Below, in pieces: positions 39,186-46,703 of a stretch of DNA of 64,000 nucleotides. The DNA lies in assembly GCA_016842065.1 (NCBI GenBank), contig JAEPDS010000012.1, positions 40,820-104,819 on the forward strand. Direction: 5' to 3'. Under the pieces are notes generated by a model that saw only the letters and a list, made by a program, of their open reading frames with translations, was not told the DNA's origin and searched no databases. The stretch is from Candidatus Thiodiazotropha sp. 'RUGA' (GTDB lineage Bacteria; Pseudomonadota; Gammaproteobacteria; Chromatiales; Chromatiaceae). The position numbers and the translations under genes are program-made. Position 1 is the first letter of the stretch, and the number at the start of each line of letters is the position of its first letter.

Positions 39186-39261
39186 GGGTCGTTAGCTCAG
39201 TCGGTAGAGCATCTGACTTTTAATCAGGTGGTCGCAGGTTCGATTCCTGCACGACCCACCA
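39186..39261 (+). tRNA. tRNA-Lys (anticodon TTT)
   Basis: A 76-base tRNA. The acceptor arm GGGTCGT pairs with ACGACCC, the D arm contains AGCTCAGTCGGTAGAGC, the anticodon loop CTTTTAA carries TTT, the T arm contains GGTTCGATTCC, and CCA is encoded at 39259-39261. All four stems pair. Confidence 0.98.
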
Positions 39262-39630
39262 TCTTATCCAAAGAGCTAGCTGGGTTAACCTGATACAGCT
39301 TTACAGGAAGCCCAGAATGACAAGTGCATTCAATTCGACATCACGGGTGTAATCTCCCGCTGTTTCTTGTGCTTTTCTATCTGGAAACTTCCCATCTGTT
39401 GATGGGTAGCTTGATCGTATCACCTGCAAATCAAACCGCTCTGCATCGATGATCTGACATGGGCTTGCCCAATCGCCAGCACTTCAATCTGATTTTCTCA
39501 TTTGGTCATTCTTGCACATCACTATGATGTCACAGGCTTAACTGCCTGATATCAGATTTCGTCTACTACCACACACTAGGTATCAAGAAAATAGCCTATC
39601 ATCCGCTATCAAGATAACGTCGAATATAAC

Positions 39631-39653
39631 TGCAATAACCGGGATCTATTGCA
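39631..39653. promoter_or_regulatory. Inverted repeat, candidate operator
   Basis: TGCAATA (39631-39637) and TATTGCA (39647-39653) form a perfect 7-bp inverted repeat with a 9-base spacer, 45 bases before the cyclase start. Spacing fits a dimeric repressor; the protein is unknown. Confidence 0.4.
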
Positions 39654-39678
39654 AGAGTCAATAAGGAGGTTTTCGGTC

Positions 39679-39696
39679 ATGTCAAGGTCTGGATAA
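39679..39696 (+). CDS. Five-residue leader peptide (MSRSG)
   Basis: ATG TCA AGG TCT GGA TAA has the best ribosome site in the area (AAGGAGG at 39663-39669). The cyclase ATG follows 2 bases after its stop, with only a weak site of its own. This suggests the cyclase is translated by re-initiation. It could also be chance. Confidence 0.35.
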   Translation: MSRSG

Positions 39697-39698
39697 CA

Positions 39699-40730
39699 AT
39701 GAATACAATTCCCTATAGTGAAGATGATTATGCCAAGGCGTCAGAATATTTACGTTTGGTGATTGCCTTCCTCTCCAAACAAAGCGTCCCCCCCTCACCT
39801 CTTAATTTTCGAATCGGATATGACTATGTCACAGGCCGAAACCAGAAGTTGAAAGCCGCGATCAATGCATTGTTGGAAGCGGAACCGGAACTATCAACCG
39901 AATCGCTTTGGGAAGCTTATCGAGAGTTCTTCATTCAGGATGATGCGGCATTGGAGAATATACGGCAGGAACTGCAAAACATCATTGCCAATATTCAGAG
40001 TGAATTTGAAAGCTCCGGCGGGAATCTTTCCAGTTATGTCAACAAGCTCAGCAGCTTTTCAACAATTCTGAACAGTCCGATCTCCCCTGAGGCAATGTCG
40101 ATCGAAGTGCAAAAGGTGATTGACGATACCCGCAGCATGGAGCAGTCCCAGCAAAAGATGGAAGCCCAGATGTCCAGTGTGTTGTCTGAAGTGGAGTCAC
40201 TGCGCAAAGAGTTGCAACAAATCAAAGAAGAATCACTGACGGATCCATTGACCGGTCTTTCCAACCGAAGAGCATTCGATGCAGAGATCGAACATCATAT
40301 GAGTTTAGCTCAGGAACAGAAAATACCGTTATCGATCATGTTGATCGATATCGACCATTTCAAACTCTTCAATGACACCTATGGCCACCTGGTGGGGGAT
40401 AAAGTGCTTCGTTTCTTGTCCACAACACTCAAACATTGTCTGAAAGAGAAGGGAATTGCGACCCGATTTGGCGGTGAGGAGTTCGCTGTGATTCTGCCGC
40501 AGACGAGCCTGAGTGATGCAGATACCATTGCGGAACAGATTCGACAATCTATCTCCTCGATTGAACTGAAAGACCGGGCCAAGGGTGAGAACTATGGCAA
40601 TGTCACGGTCTCTATCGGTATCGCCCAGTGTGACATGAATGAACTCTCGGATCAGCTGATTCAACGGGTCGATGAGGCGCTCTATCGTGCCAAAGGTGAG
40701 GGCAGGAACCGGGTCGAGCAAGCGGCGTAA
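39699..40730 (+). CDS. Diguanylate cyclase without I-site
   Basis: A 343-residue soluble protein. The N-terminal about 140 residues are helical without a recognised sensor family, then a coiled coil (about 145-180) leads into a GGDEF domain (about 182-340). The active site is GGEEF with DIDHFKLFNDTYGH. The expected RxxD inhibitory site before it reads KEKG, so product inhibition should be absent, unlike the cyclase at 36.8 kb. It makes c-di-GMP. The gene stands alone behind a leader frame and an inverted repeat. Confidence 0.92.
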   Translation: MNTIPYSEDDYAKASEYLRLVIAFLSKQSVPPSPLNFRIGYDYVTGRNQKLKAAINALLEAEPELSTESLWEAYREFFIQDDAALENIRQELQNIIANIQSEFESSGGNLSSYVNKLSSFSTILNSPISPEAMSIEVQKVIDDTRSMEQSQQKMEAQMSSVLSEVESLRKELQQIKEESLTDPLTGLSNRRAFDAEIEHHMSLAQEQKIPLSIMLIDIDHFKLFNDTYGHLVGDKVLRFLSTTLKHCLKEKGIATRFGGEEFAVILPQTSLSDADTIAEQIRQSISSIELKDRAKGENYGNVTVSIGIAQCDMNELSDQLIQRVDEALYRAKGEGRNRVEQAA

Positions 40731-40827
40731 TCAGTTGATTTCCAGTCCATCGCGCTGAAGGTGCATAGATACCCTTCCCATTTCCACTTTACATGTTTGA
40801 TGGGATAAATGACTTTTTGGACTGAAA

Positions 40828-40845
40828 ATGGGGCCGAAGCCCCAT
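40828..40845 (-). terminator. Terminator of the PEP-CTERM-like gene
   Basis: A perfect 7-bp GC-rich hairpin with a TTCG loop on the minus strand (ATGGGGC at 40828-40834 and GCCCCAT at 40839-40845), followed by TTTTC on that strand. It sits 2 bases after the stop of the minus-strand gene and may also end the convergent cyclase transcript. Confidence 0.85.
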
Positions 40846-40847
40846 CT

Positions 40848-41504
40848 TCAATCGATTCTTTTTCGGTAACTGTAACCAAAAAGTCCCAATAGACCCGATC
40901 CAAACAGCAGCAGTGCCGGGGGAATCGGTACAGGTGAGACAGATTCGAGTGTAAGAACTGAGCTAATCACCGAAGAGGCCCCGGTTGAGTCATAGGTCGA
41001 CTCCAGTGCGCTAATCGGGGAGGTGCCGATTATCCAGTCAACAAAGGAGATTCCACCAGAGTAGATCTGTACAAGATTGTTTGCAGATCCACCAAGAAAG
41101 GATACCCAATCATCGGATGGATTGGTTGAGGATGTTATATCGAGACCGCGGTTGTATTCATCTACAAAGCCAGGTCCGTTAAAGTAACCGCCGTCCACTT
41201 CACCTAAACCGCCACTGATCAGATCCACATAGAAGTAGTCGATTGTCTCGGTAGCGGTTGTTGAGTCGTTGTAGGCTGTTACTGTTCCGTTATTCGCTCT
41301 CCAGGATCCCTGACTGGTGGTGTCCACTAGAAAGGAGTAAGAGATCGAACTACCGATTGCCAAGCCTGCATCGCCAATTGCGCCTGCATTGTCTGAGAAA
41401 TTATCTGCGATGATTTCGCCAGTGAAGGTGTAAACCGAGGCAGCAGTTGAATAACCACTGATGGTGATCAAAACTAAAAAAAACAGTCCTAGTGATTTCT
41501 TCAT
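40848..41504 (-). CDS. Exported protein with PEP-CTERM-like (VPIP) sorting signal
   Basis: A 218-residue protein from the ATG at 41504, which has AGGAG six bases upstream. It has a signal peptide (about 1-22). The body is rich in Ser, Gly, Asp and Thr. The C-terminal end is VPIPPALLLFGSGLLGLFG followed by YRKRID, a proline-motif, hydrophobic helix and basic tail as in exosortase substrates, with VPIP in place of VPEP. It is probably an extracellular or matrix protein. No sigma-54 site of the kind seen at 7655 is found upstream. Function unknown. Confidence 0.8.
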   Translation of the reverse strand: MKKSLGLFFLVLITISGYSTAASVYTFTGEIIADNFSDNAGAIGDAGLAIGSSISYSFLVDTTSQGSWRANNGTVTAYNDSTTATETIDYFYVDLISGGLGEVDGGYFNGPGFVDEYNRGLDITSSTNPSDDWVSFLGGSANNLVQIYSGGISFVDWIIGTSPISALESTYDSTGASSVISSVLTLESVSPVPIPPALLLFGSGLLGLFGYSYRKRID

Positions 41505-41522
41505 GAAATTACTCCTATCCAT

Positions 41523-42224
41523 TATCTACCTTCCTGGCGTGTCCATAAACTTTGTCCTGTCGTGCGCAAATTATGCAAATAAGATTGAGATGGCAATGGG
41601 CAATACTACCCATATGGAGTAGTTACGCCAGATCACCATTGGATGTGTCAACCAGCCTCTGGCAGTAAAACAATCGTATGAAACTTATGACACTGTGCCA
41701 TGAAGGGTGGCAGCTTTTTAGCTGAGGGTATGTCGATTTTTTTTACATAAAACACCAAGAATAAAATTCTTGTTACTTAATAACCTGTTTTAGTTAGTAA
41801 AAAAATCTAAGGCATGGGAATTGCTCCCTAGCTAATTGTAACTCTGATTCATGCTATGCATGGATTCAATGGATGCAGTAAATATTTTTATAGGGGTAAG
41901 CGCATCACTGAATTTCAGGTGGTCGATAGTCAGATTGCTGTGTTCCTATGACAGCCAATTTCAATAACTAAAGATTCAATGTCGTGGGTCGCTACAGGCT
42001 ACAGAAGCAGATGATAATTTGCTTCACAACGTGTTCGAAAGGGCAAACCCATTGAAAGGTGGGGACGCAAAATCACAGTCTAAGGGTGGCTGAGCCGCCT
42101 ATGACCGACGGATTACCGAAAACGCGATATGTCTACGGGTAAATTTGTCTGTTGACATATTCAGACCGATACCAAGTGTTGTGCGTCTTGTCGTTTCGAA
42201 CTCCTATGGGTTGTCAGGGGAAGA
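41523..42224. other. Divergent intergenic region carrying a riboswitch
   Basis: 700 bases between divergent genes. The left half (to about 41900) is AT-rich and should carry the promoter of the VPIP gene; no operator is clear. The right half holds a GEMM-I riboswitch (42030-42120) and about 100 bases of expression platform before the small secreted protein. Confidence 0.6.
42030..42120 (+). ncRNA. c-di-GMP-I (GEMM-I) riboswitch
   Basis: Conserved blocks occur in order: AGGGCAAACCC; a hairpin with a GAAA loop (ATTGAAAGGT); GGGGACGCAAAA; then TCTAAG and CCTATGAC on the two sides of a GGTGGC/GCCGCC stem, the tetraloop-receptor part; and a final GGATTACCGA. This is the GEMM-I aptamer that binds c-di-GMP. 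It lies about 105 bases upstream of the ATG at 42225, on the same strand. Whether it turns the gene on or off is not clear from the platform. Confidence 0.93.
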
Positions 42225-42599
42225 ATGATGTACACACGGTCCAAAGCACATTTAATTATCCACGGTTTGGTACTGTTGCTCATGACTACGGCATTCAATG
42301 CGGTAGCGAGCGATCATTATCATGATGTAATGTCCAACAGTGCGGATCAGCAGAAATGGGTATGCGATTATTCAAGAGGGTACGACGATGTACTCTATCT
42401 GCGCTGTGATAACCTGATTAGCCTCTATAATGACCCTTTGATCATGGAAGGGGATTACCAGGATAACTCAACAAAGTTTATTCCCATCTGGCGCAAGCCA
42501 AGTAGTCCGCGAGGGGCTGTGAAACTGGTTAAAGCTGTTTTATGTACTCAGCATGCTTCTTGCAGTGTTGAGATGAAATCCCTGTTTGCTGCCAGATAG
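42225..42599 (+). CDS. Small secreted protein under c-di-GMP riboswitch control
   Basis: A 124-residue protein with a signal peptide (about 1-28, ending near AVASDHYH). The mature part has four Cys (WVCDYS, LRCDNL, VLCTQHASC), suggesting two disulfides and a periplasmic or outer location. There are no CxxCH or enzyme motifs. A ribosome site (AGGGGAAG) precedes the ATG at 42225. It is the only gene after the riboswitch and is followed by a strong hairpin, so the switch serves this gene alone. I do not recognise the family; GEMM-I targets elsewhere are often surface or adhesion proteins and cytochromes. Confidence 0.75.
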   Translation: MMYTRSKAHLIIHGLVLLLMTTAFNAVASDHYHDVMSNSADQQKWVCDYSRGYDDVLYLRCDNLISLYNDPLIMEGDYQDNSTKFIPIWRKPSSPRGAVKLVKAVLCTQHASCSVEMKSLFAAR

Positions 42600-42625
42600 T
42601 CTTTCCGACATAAAGAATACTAGAA

Positions 42626-42663
42626 ATACCAATTCCACTTACCTTTGTAAGTGGGGTTGGTAT
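42626..42663. terminator. Long hairpin between convergent genes
   Basis: ATACCAATTCCACTTAC (42626-42642) pairs with 42647-42663 around a CTTT loop, about 17 bp with two G-T-type pairs. It lies between the riboswitch gene and the end of the cytochrome cluster and probably ends both transcripts; the T content is moderate on the minus-strand side. Confidence 0.75.
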
Positions 42664-43820
42664 CATCTGTTCATCTTGTAAACGCCAATCTCTTCATATT
42701 CGTTTTTACCCATAGGCTTTAATACAAGAAAATAGCCATCTTTCAATTTTTGAAATGAGAGATCCTTGATAATTGAGTCATGCGTAATAACTACCAGGTT
42801 GCCTTTCCCTTCATAACTGCCAATGCGTGTATCCAGCTGTGAAGCAAAACTCTCAGCCTTGTCAGATGGGAGCTTTTCGTTTGATGCCAGGTACTCCACT
42901 GCTTCAGCCTGAGCAAATGCCGCCATCGCAGTCTCTTTGGCAAGACAGTGAGGGCTGGATATCACCTGCTGAATATTAATGCCTCTGGATTTGAAGAGTT
43001 TACCGACTTTAATGGCTTCCGCCTTACCTTTTGCCGATAAGTTGGCTTTGCTGTTGCATGAGGTATCACGAAGCAGGGCAGTTGTTCTAGCCTGATCATT
43101 TTCAAGTGTTGGCGATTTCAGGACCACGACCAGCCCACCATCTTCCAGGTGTGCCCATACTTGGTATAGCAGTCTGATATAACTGACCAAAGCATCGACT
43201 TCCTCATTCGTCAGTATGCCTTTCCAGCCCGGCATGTAGTCTCCCTTACCCTCGATAATGTCTTTGGCCAGAGTACTGTTGCTAAAATTATCTGCCTTCT
43301 TCGGGTTGGTAAGGTCGACTGGGATCACGCCAATCAGTTTGGTCAAAGCACCATCTCCAATACCTTCTACACCATGACAGATTGAGCAATAACGCTGATA
43401 GAGTTCATAGCCGAGTTCCGGGTCACCGGGTAGATCATGTTTGGTGGTACTGAGAAAGCGCAAATAGGCAATCAGTGCTGAGATTTGGCTCTCATTGAGT
43501 ACCTCTTTCCACTTCGGCATATCCTTGCTGATTTTACCGTGTCTGGATCGCAGCGACTTGGGGACATTCTTATCCCCGGTAATAAAAACCTTCAGACCGT
43601 AATCACTCATCGTAGGTACGTAGTCAGTGAGGTCCTCCGGTTCGATCTTCATTTTCTTCGCTAGAGGGCCATAACCTTTGCCATCCATACCGTGACAGAT
43701 CATGCAGTGTGATATGTAGAGTTTTCTGCCCTCAAACGCAGGGGAGGGGTTGGCAAGTGCTGCAGGAGCAACTGTGATCAGAAGGGTGAAAAAAGCCAAT
43801 ACCTGAGTGACAAGTTTCAT
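42663..43820 (-). CDS. Diheme cytochrome c fused to a degenerate histidine-phosphatase domain
   Basis: A 385-residue exported protein. A signal peptide (about 1-23) is followed by two class-I-like cytochrome c domains, with heme sites CMICH (39-43) and CSICH (145-149) and likely axial Met101 (DMPKW) and Met196 (YMPGW). Residues about 228-385 form a histidine-phosphatase-type domain (ANLSAKGKAEAIKVG, VISSPHCLAKETAMAAF, NLVVITHDS). The catalytic RHG motif reads LLRDT, so the phospho-accepting His is Asp and phosphatase activity is unlikely. The cytochrome part would shuttle electrons; the second domain may bind a ligand or partner. It is the last gene of the minus-strand cytochrome cluster. Confidence 0.85.
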   Translation of the reverse strand: MKLVTQVLAFFTLLITVAPAALANPSPAFEGRKLYISHCMICHGMDGKGYGPLAKKMKIEPEDLTDYVPTMSDYGLKVFITGDKNVPKSLRSRHGKISKDMPKWKEVLNESQISALIAYLRFLSTTKHDLPGDPELGYELYQRYCSICHGVEGIGDGALTKLIGVIPVDLTNPKKADNFSNSTLAKDIIEGKGDYMPGWKGILTNEEVDALVSYIRLLYQVWAHLEDGGLVVVLKSPTLENDQARTTALLRDTSCNSKANLSAKGKAEAIKVGKLFKSRGINIQQVISSPHCLAKETAMAAFAQAEAVEYLASNEKLPSDKAESFASQLDTRIGSYEGKGNLVVITHDSIIKDLSFQKLKDGYFLVLKPMGKNEYEEIGVYKMNR

Positions 43821-43891
43821 AGTTTAACCCCAAGAAGATAGCGTGTGTATCGAGTCAATACTGTCCACCGAAATTAAGTGAAACCAGGTCA

Positions 43892-45703
43892 TCAATAGTC
43901 AAAACCATTGTGAACCGTTCCATGGCAGTCCAGCCAACAGCTTCCGCTGTGTACGCCTGCATCCAACCAGGTAGGCTCAAGATAATCACCGGTACCCGTG
44001 ATTGTTCTGATCTGCCCGCCAATGTTGGATGAGGTGAGGAAATTGATCAGATGTCGATTCGATGCAGACCCGTGGGGATCATGACAATTGATGCATCCCA
44101 GATTCTCTGCAACGACGTGTTCAGTATGTGGGAAGGATTGGTCCGTATACAAATTACCCGAATCATGACATTTGAAACAGAGATCGTTTGAGAGCGTTGT
44201 AGAGCTATCAGGATTGATATCGTAGGTTTGTGCCAGAATGCCTTGATGGATCGAACCGTGCGGACCGGCAGGCCCCACGCCACCGGCCGCAGGCGATACA
44301 TTACTGCTGTGGCAGTCGCTGCAATAGATCTGTCCGGTAAATGTGGTTAGCGGTATGTCGGTACGAAGACTGGGTACTTCGCTATTGTTTGAGGGGTCGT
44401 TTTCCACGATCGGGTGGTATGACACCAGGGCCGGGTTGCCTGAATTCACTTTGTCACGAATGTTATAAACCCCATCAGCCCTTACCATATTGTTACTGTC
44501 TGCGGTTGAACAGCGCTGGTTATCGCAGGCACTTTTTCCCGGTACGCCATGACATTTAAAACAGACTTCATACTCGAACTCCGCTTCTTGCTTAAAATTG
44601 CCGTTGGCGTCTATACCCGTGACACCGATCATGCTGCCATTTACAAAAGGTGCCGTTGAGTGACCGCCACCCATCGGATTGGTCGGATTGAACGAGATCA
44701 TTGGCGCATCACTGAAACTGGCGTGGGGGTTATGGCAATCTTCACACTCCACATGCCAGGGCATCATCAGAGGGTTTTCGGTACGCGCAGAGTGTTCACC
44801 ATTAAGGGCAATCTCAACCGGATGGTGATAAATCTTCTGCATTTCAGTCTGAATATCGGTCTGCGCGACTGTGCCGTTATGGCAGAGGTAGCAAACATCC
44901 TCTTCTATGTCTTTAATCAGTCTTTCCGGTGTAGCTGCATTGTGTGGTGTATGGCAGTTCATACAAGCGTTCGCTTGTACGGTCTGTCCTGTCCATTCTG
45001 GCTTTCGTTCAGACCAGGGATTGGTACCTTGGGGTGTGGCTGTTGAGGTCGCATGGGAACTATTCGACCAGATCCAGGCAGTACCTGCACCTTCAGGCCT
45101 TGGCATATGGCAGGTTACACATAATTCACCATTAATAGTCGATTTATGCAGAAATGGAGGATGAATGTTCTCATGAGCATCATGGCAAGAGGAGCAGTGA
45201 AGCTCATTGTTTCTTAGTGGTAGATCCACATTGTTTGGGTGTACCAGATCAGGGTCTGTATTTAAAAGCGTAGGATTATAGATAATGGATACTGGATGAT
45301 CATCAGATAGATCAGTACCCAATAAGGCCCGGTCAGTGATAAATGTGTTATTTAAATCGGTGATTGTCCCTGGTCTGCCAATCGTACCTAAAGCAATCGT
45401 GCCATCATGACAAGAGAGGCAGAGAACTGAAGACGAACTCATAGTGCCTGCATCAGCATGTGTGGTGCTACTGAGATAGTCTATATAGACCCCTGTAGAG
45501 GATCTGTTCCATAACGGTGAATCTGGGGCAGAGGCATGTGGGGTATGACAGAAGATGCAGATTCGATCCTCTGTGTTGCTTTTAACCGGGCCAGGACCGG
45601 TTGAAGAGAGGTTATGCACCGTCTCAGCAATGCCTGCCAGAGTGATACCGGGAATTGTCGTCAGTAGTAGAATTAGAAGATAGATATTTCGCATATCATT
45701 CAT
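43892..45703 (-). CDS. Dodecaheme c-type cytochrome
   Basis: A 603-residue exported protein with a signal peptide (about 1-24). It has 11 CxxCH sites (Cys49, 95, 170, 195, 247, 271, 320, 381, 461, 509, 537) plus one CxxxCH (Cys589, CWLDCH), so up to 12 hemes. Residues about 25-200 repeat the pattern of the tetraheme protein at 49832: CxxCHTPH, PLWN, CLSCHDGT, LGTDLS-DHP, C-x-x-CH-x-x-H, PFL and a final CxxCH. Many extra His could be axial ligands. This multiheme size suits an outer-surface electron carrier. The start overlaps the upstream NHL gene by 8 bases; an ATG three codons later is also possible. Confidence 0.9.
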   Translation of the reverse strand: MNDMRNIYLLILLLTTIPGITLAGIAETVHNLSSTGPGPVKSNTEDRICIFCHTPHASAPDSPLWNRSSTGVYIDYLSSTTHADAGTMSSSSVLCLSCHDGTIALGTIGRPGTITDLNNTFITDRALLGTDLSDDHPVSIIYNPTLLNTDPDLVHPNNVDLPLRNNELHCSSCHDAHENIHPPFLHKSTINGELCVTCHMPRPEGAGTAWIWSNSSHATSTATPQGTNPWSERKPEWTGQTVQANACMNCHTPHNAATPERLIKDIEEDVCYLCHNGTVAQTDIQTEMQKIYHHPVEIALNGEHSARTENPLMMPWHVECEDCHNPHASFSDAPMISFNPTNPMGGGHSTAPFVNGSMIGVTGIDANGNFKQEAEFEYEVCFKCHGVPGKSACDNQRCSTADSNNMVRADGVYNIRDKVNSGNPALVSYHPIVENDPSNNSEVPSLRTDIPLTTFTGQIYCSDCHSSNVSPAAGGVGPAGPHGSIHQGILAQTYDINPDSSTTLSNDLCFKCHDSGNLYTDQSFPHTEHVVAENLGCINCHDPHGSASNRHLINFLTSSNIGGQIRTITGTGDYLEPTWLDAGVHSGSCWLDCHGTVHNGFDY

Positions 45704-46703
45704 CCACCTTCAGGTATTGAAAAACCTGGATGCGTTGATTATAAGAGTCGGCAACAAAAATTTTGTCATTCCATATGGCTAACCCCGTTGGCATCTGGAA
45801 TTCTCCAGGTTGTCTACCGGTGTTACCAAACTCAAGTAAAAACTCACCTTTTTGTGTAAAAATCTGAACTCTATTTGCCAGTGCATCGGCGATATAGATA
45901 TGTCCGTCAGAGTCAACCGCGATTCCCTTCGACTGGGTCAGGTAACCGGAAGCGTCTCCCTGCTTGCCGAAGGTTGATCTGTGTTGCCCATCACTATCGA
46001 ATACTTGAACCCTGAAGTTCATGGTGTCGTTGACAAAGAGTTTCTTATCCGTGGATGCCAGGTGACTTGGATAGTTAAACTCTAGATCATTTTCGCCCCG
46101 CTCACCGATTTTAAATAAGTAGTTTCCCACCAGGTCATAGGCAAAGACCTTATGAGCCAATGTGTCTGCAATAAACAATTGTTGCTGGGAAGGACTCAAT
46201 GACAGGCTGGTGGGGCGTTCCAGTCCGTCGATTGTGTATTGAAGCTGATTGCTGGAATCCAAAACAAATACTTTATTGAGTTTTGAATCAGCAATGAAAA
46301 GCCTCTGATTATCAATCGCCACACTGATCGGTGATTCCAGTTGGTTCTCACCGACACGCTCTATTCTGTTGTGGGTCTGCTTGTTGAGATCGTATAGATG
46401 TACTGCGGCAGCATCCGGATCTGCTATCGCCAGCCTGTTTTCAAACACTGCCAGTGCATAGGGGCGTGCTAAATTTTGCTCATCAGCACCGGTAAAGAGA
46501 TCAAGCAATTTGCTGAATATCGATTTTTCTATACCCAGGTCCTGGGCATTACTGAAAGCGGTGATGAACTCTATTCTGGCGGGTTCCGGTGCCGAAGGCC
46601 AGACAATCCTTTGCCCCTCTTTTGTGGGCTCAAAAGTTACCGGGCCTGTAGAAGAGCAAGCCGTGAGAAAGAGAGATATTGTCAGTAAGATGAGTCTACT
46701 CAC
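45696..46703 (-). CDS. NHL-repeat beta-propeller lipoprotein
   Basis: A 335-residue protein with lipobox FLTAC near residue 16, so a lipoprotein. A short conserved stretch (IVWPSAPEPARIEFI) precedes about six NHL blades, for example SKGIAVDSDGHIYIADALANRVQIF. NHL propellers bind proteins or polymers. It is a paralogue of the gene at 50950-52053. It overlaps both neighbours (barrel upstream by 4 bases, 12-heme cytochrome downstream by 8), so it is tightly coupled with them. NHL proteins commonly sit beside multiheme cytochromes in metal-reducing bacteria; a structural or assembly role at the outer membrane is inferred. Confidence 0.87.
   Translation of the reverse strand: MSRLILLTISLFLTACSSTGPVTFEPTKEGQRIVWPSAPEPARIEFITAFSNAQDLGIEKSIFSKLLDLFTGADEQNLARPYALAVFENRLAIADPDAAAVHLYDLNKQTHNRIERVGENQLESPISVAIDNQRLFIADSKLNKVFVLDSSNQLQYTIDGLERPTSLSLSPSQQQLFIADTLAHKVFAYDLVGNYLFKIGERGENDLEFNYPSHLASTDKKLFVNDTMNFRVQVFDSDGQHRSTFGKQGDASGYLTQSKGIAVDSDGHIYIADALANRVQIFTQKGEFLLEFGNTGRQPGEFQMPTGLAIWNDKIFVADSYNQRIQVFQYLKVDE

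Larger units (their letters stand above)
39262..39698. other. Intergenic region upstream of the second diguanylate cyclase
   Basis: 437 bases between tRNA-Lys and the cyclase gene. No tRNA-type repeat, attachment-site duplication or integrase is present. Two items stand out: a perfect 7-bp inverted repeat TGCAATA/TATTGCA at 39631-39653, and a five-codon leader frame at 39679-39696, both listed separately. Confidence 0.5.

Noticed and set aside
39186..39698. tRNA-Lys as a possible integration site
   Set aside because: No direct repeat of the tRNA 3' end, integrase or phage gene is present nearby.
41505..41720. Search for a sigma-54 promoter for the VPIP-CTERM gene
   Set aside because: A TGGCAC-like string occurs near 41700 on the minus strand, but the -12 GC at ten-base spacing is missing.
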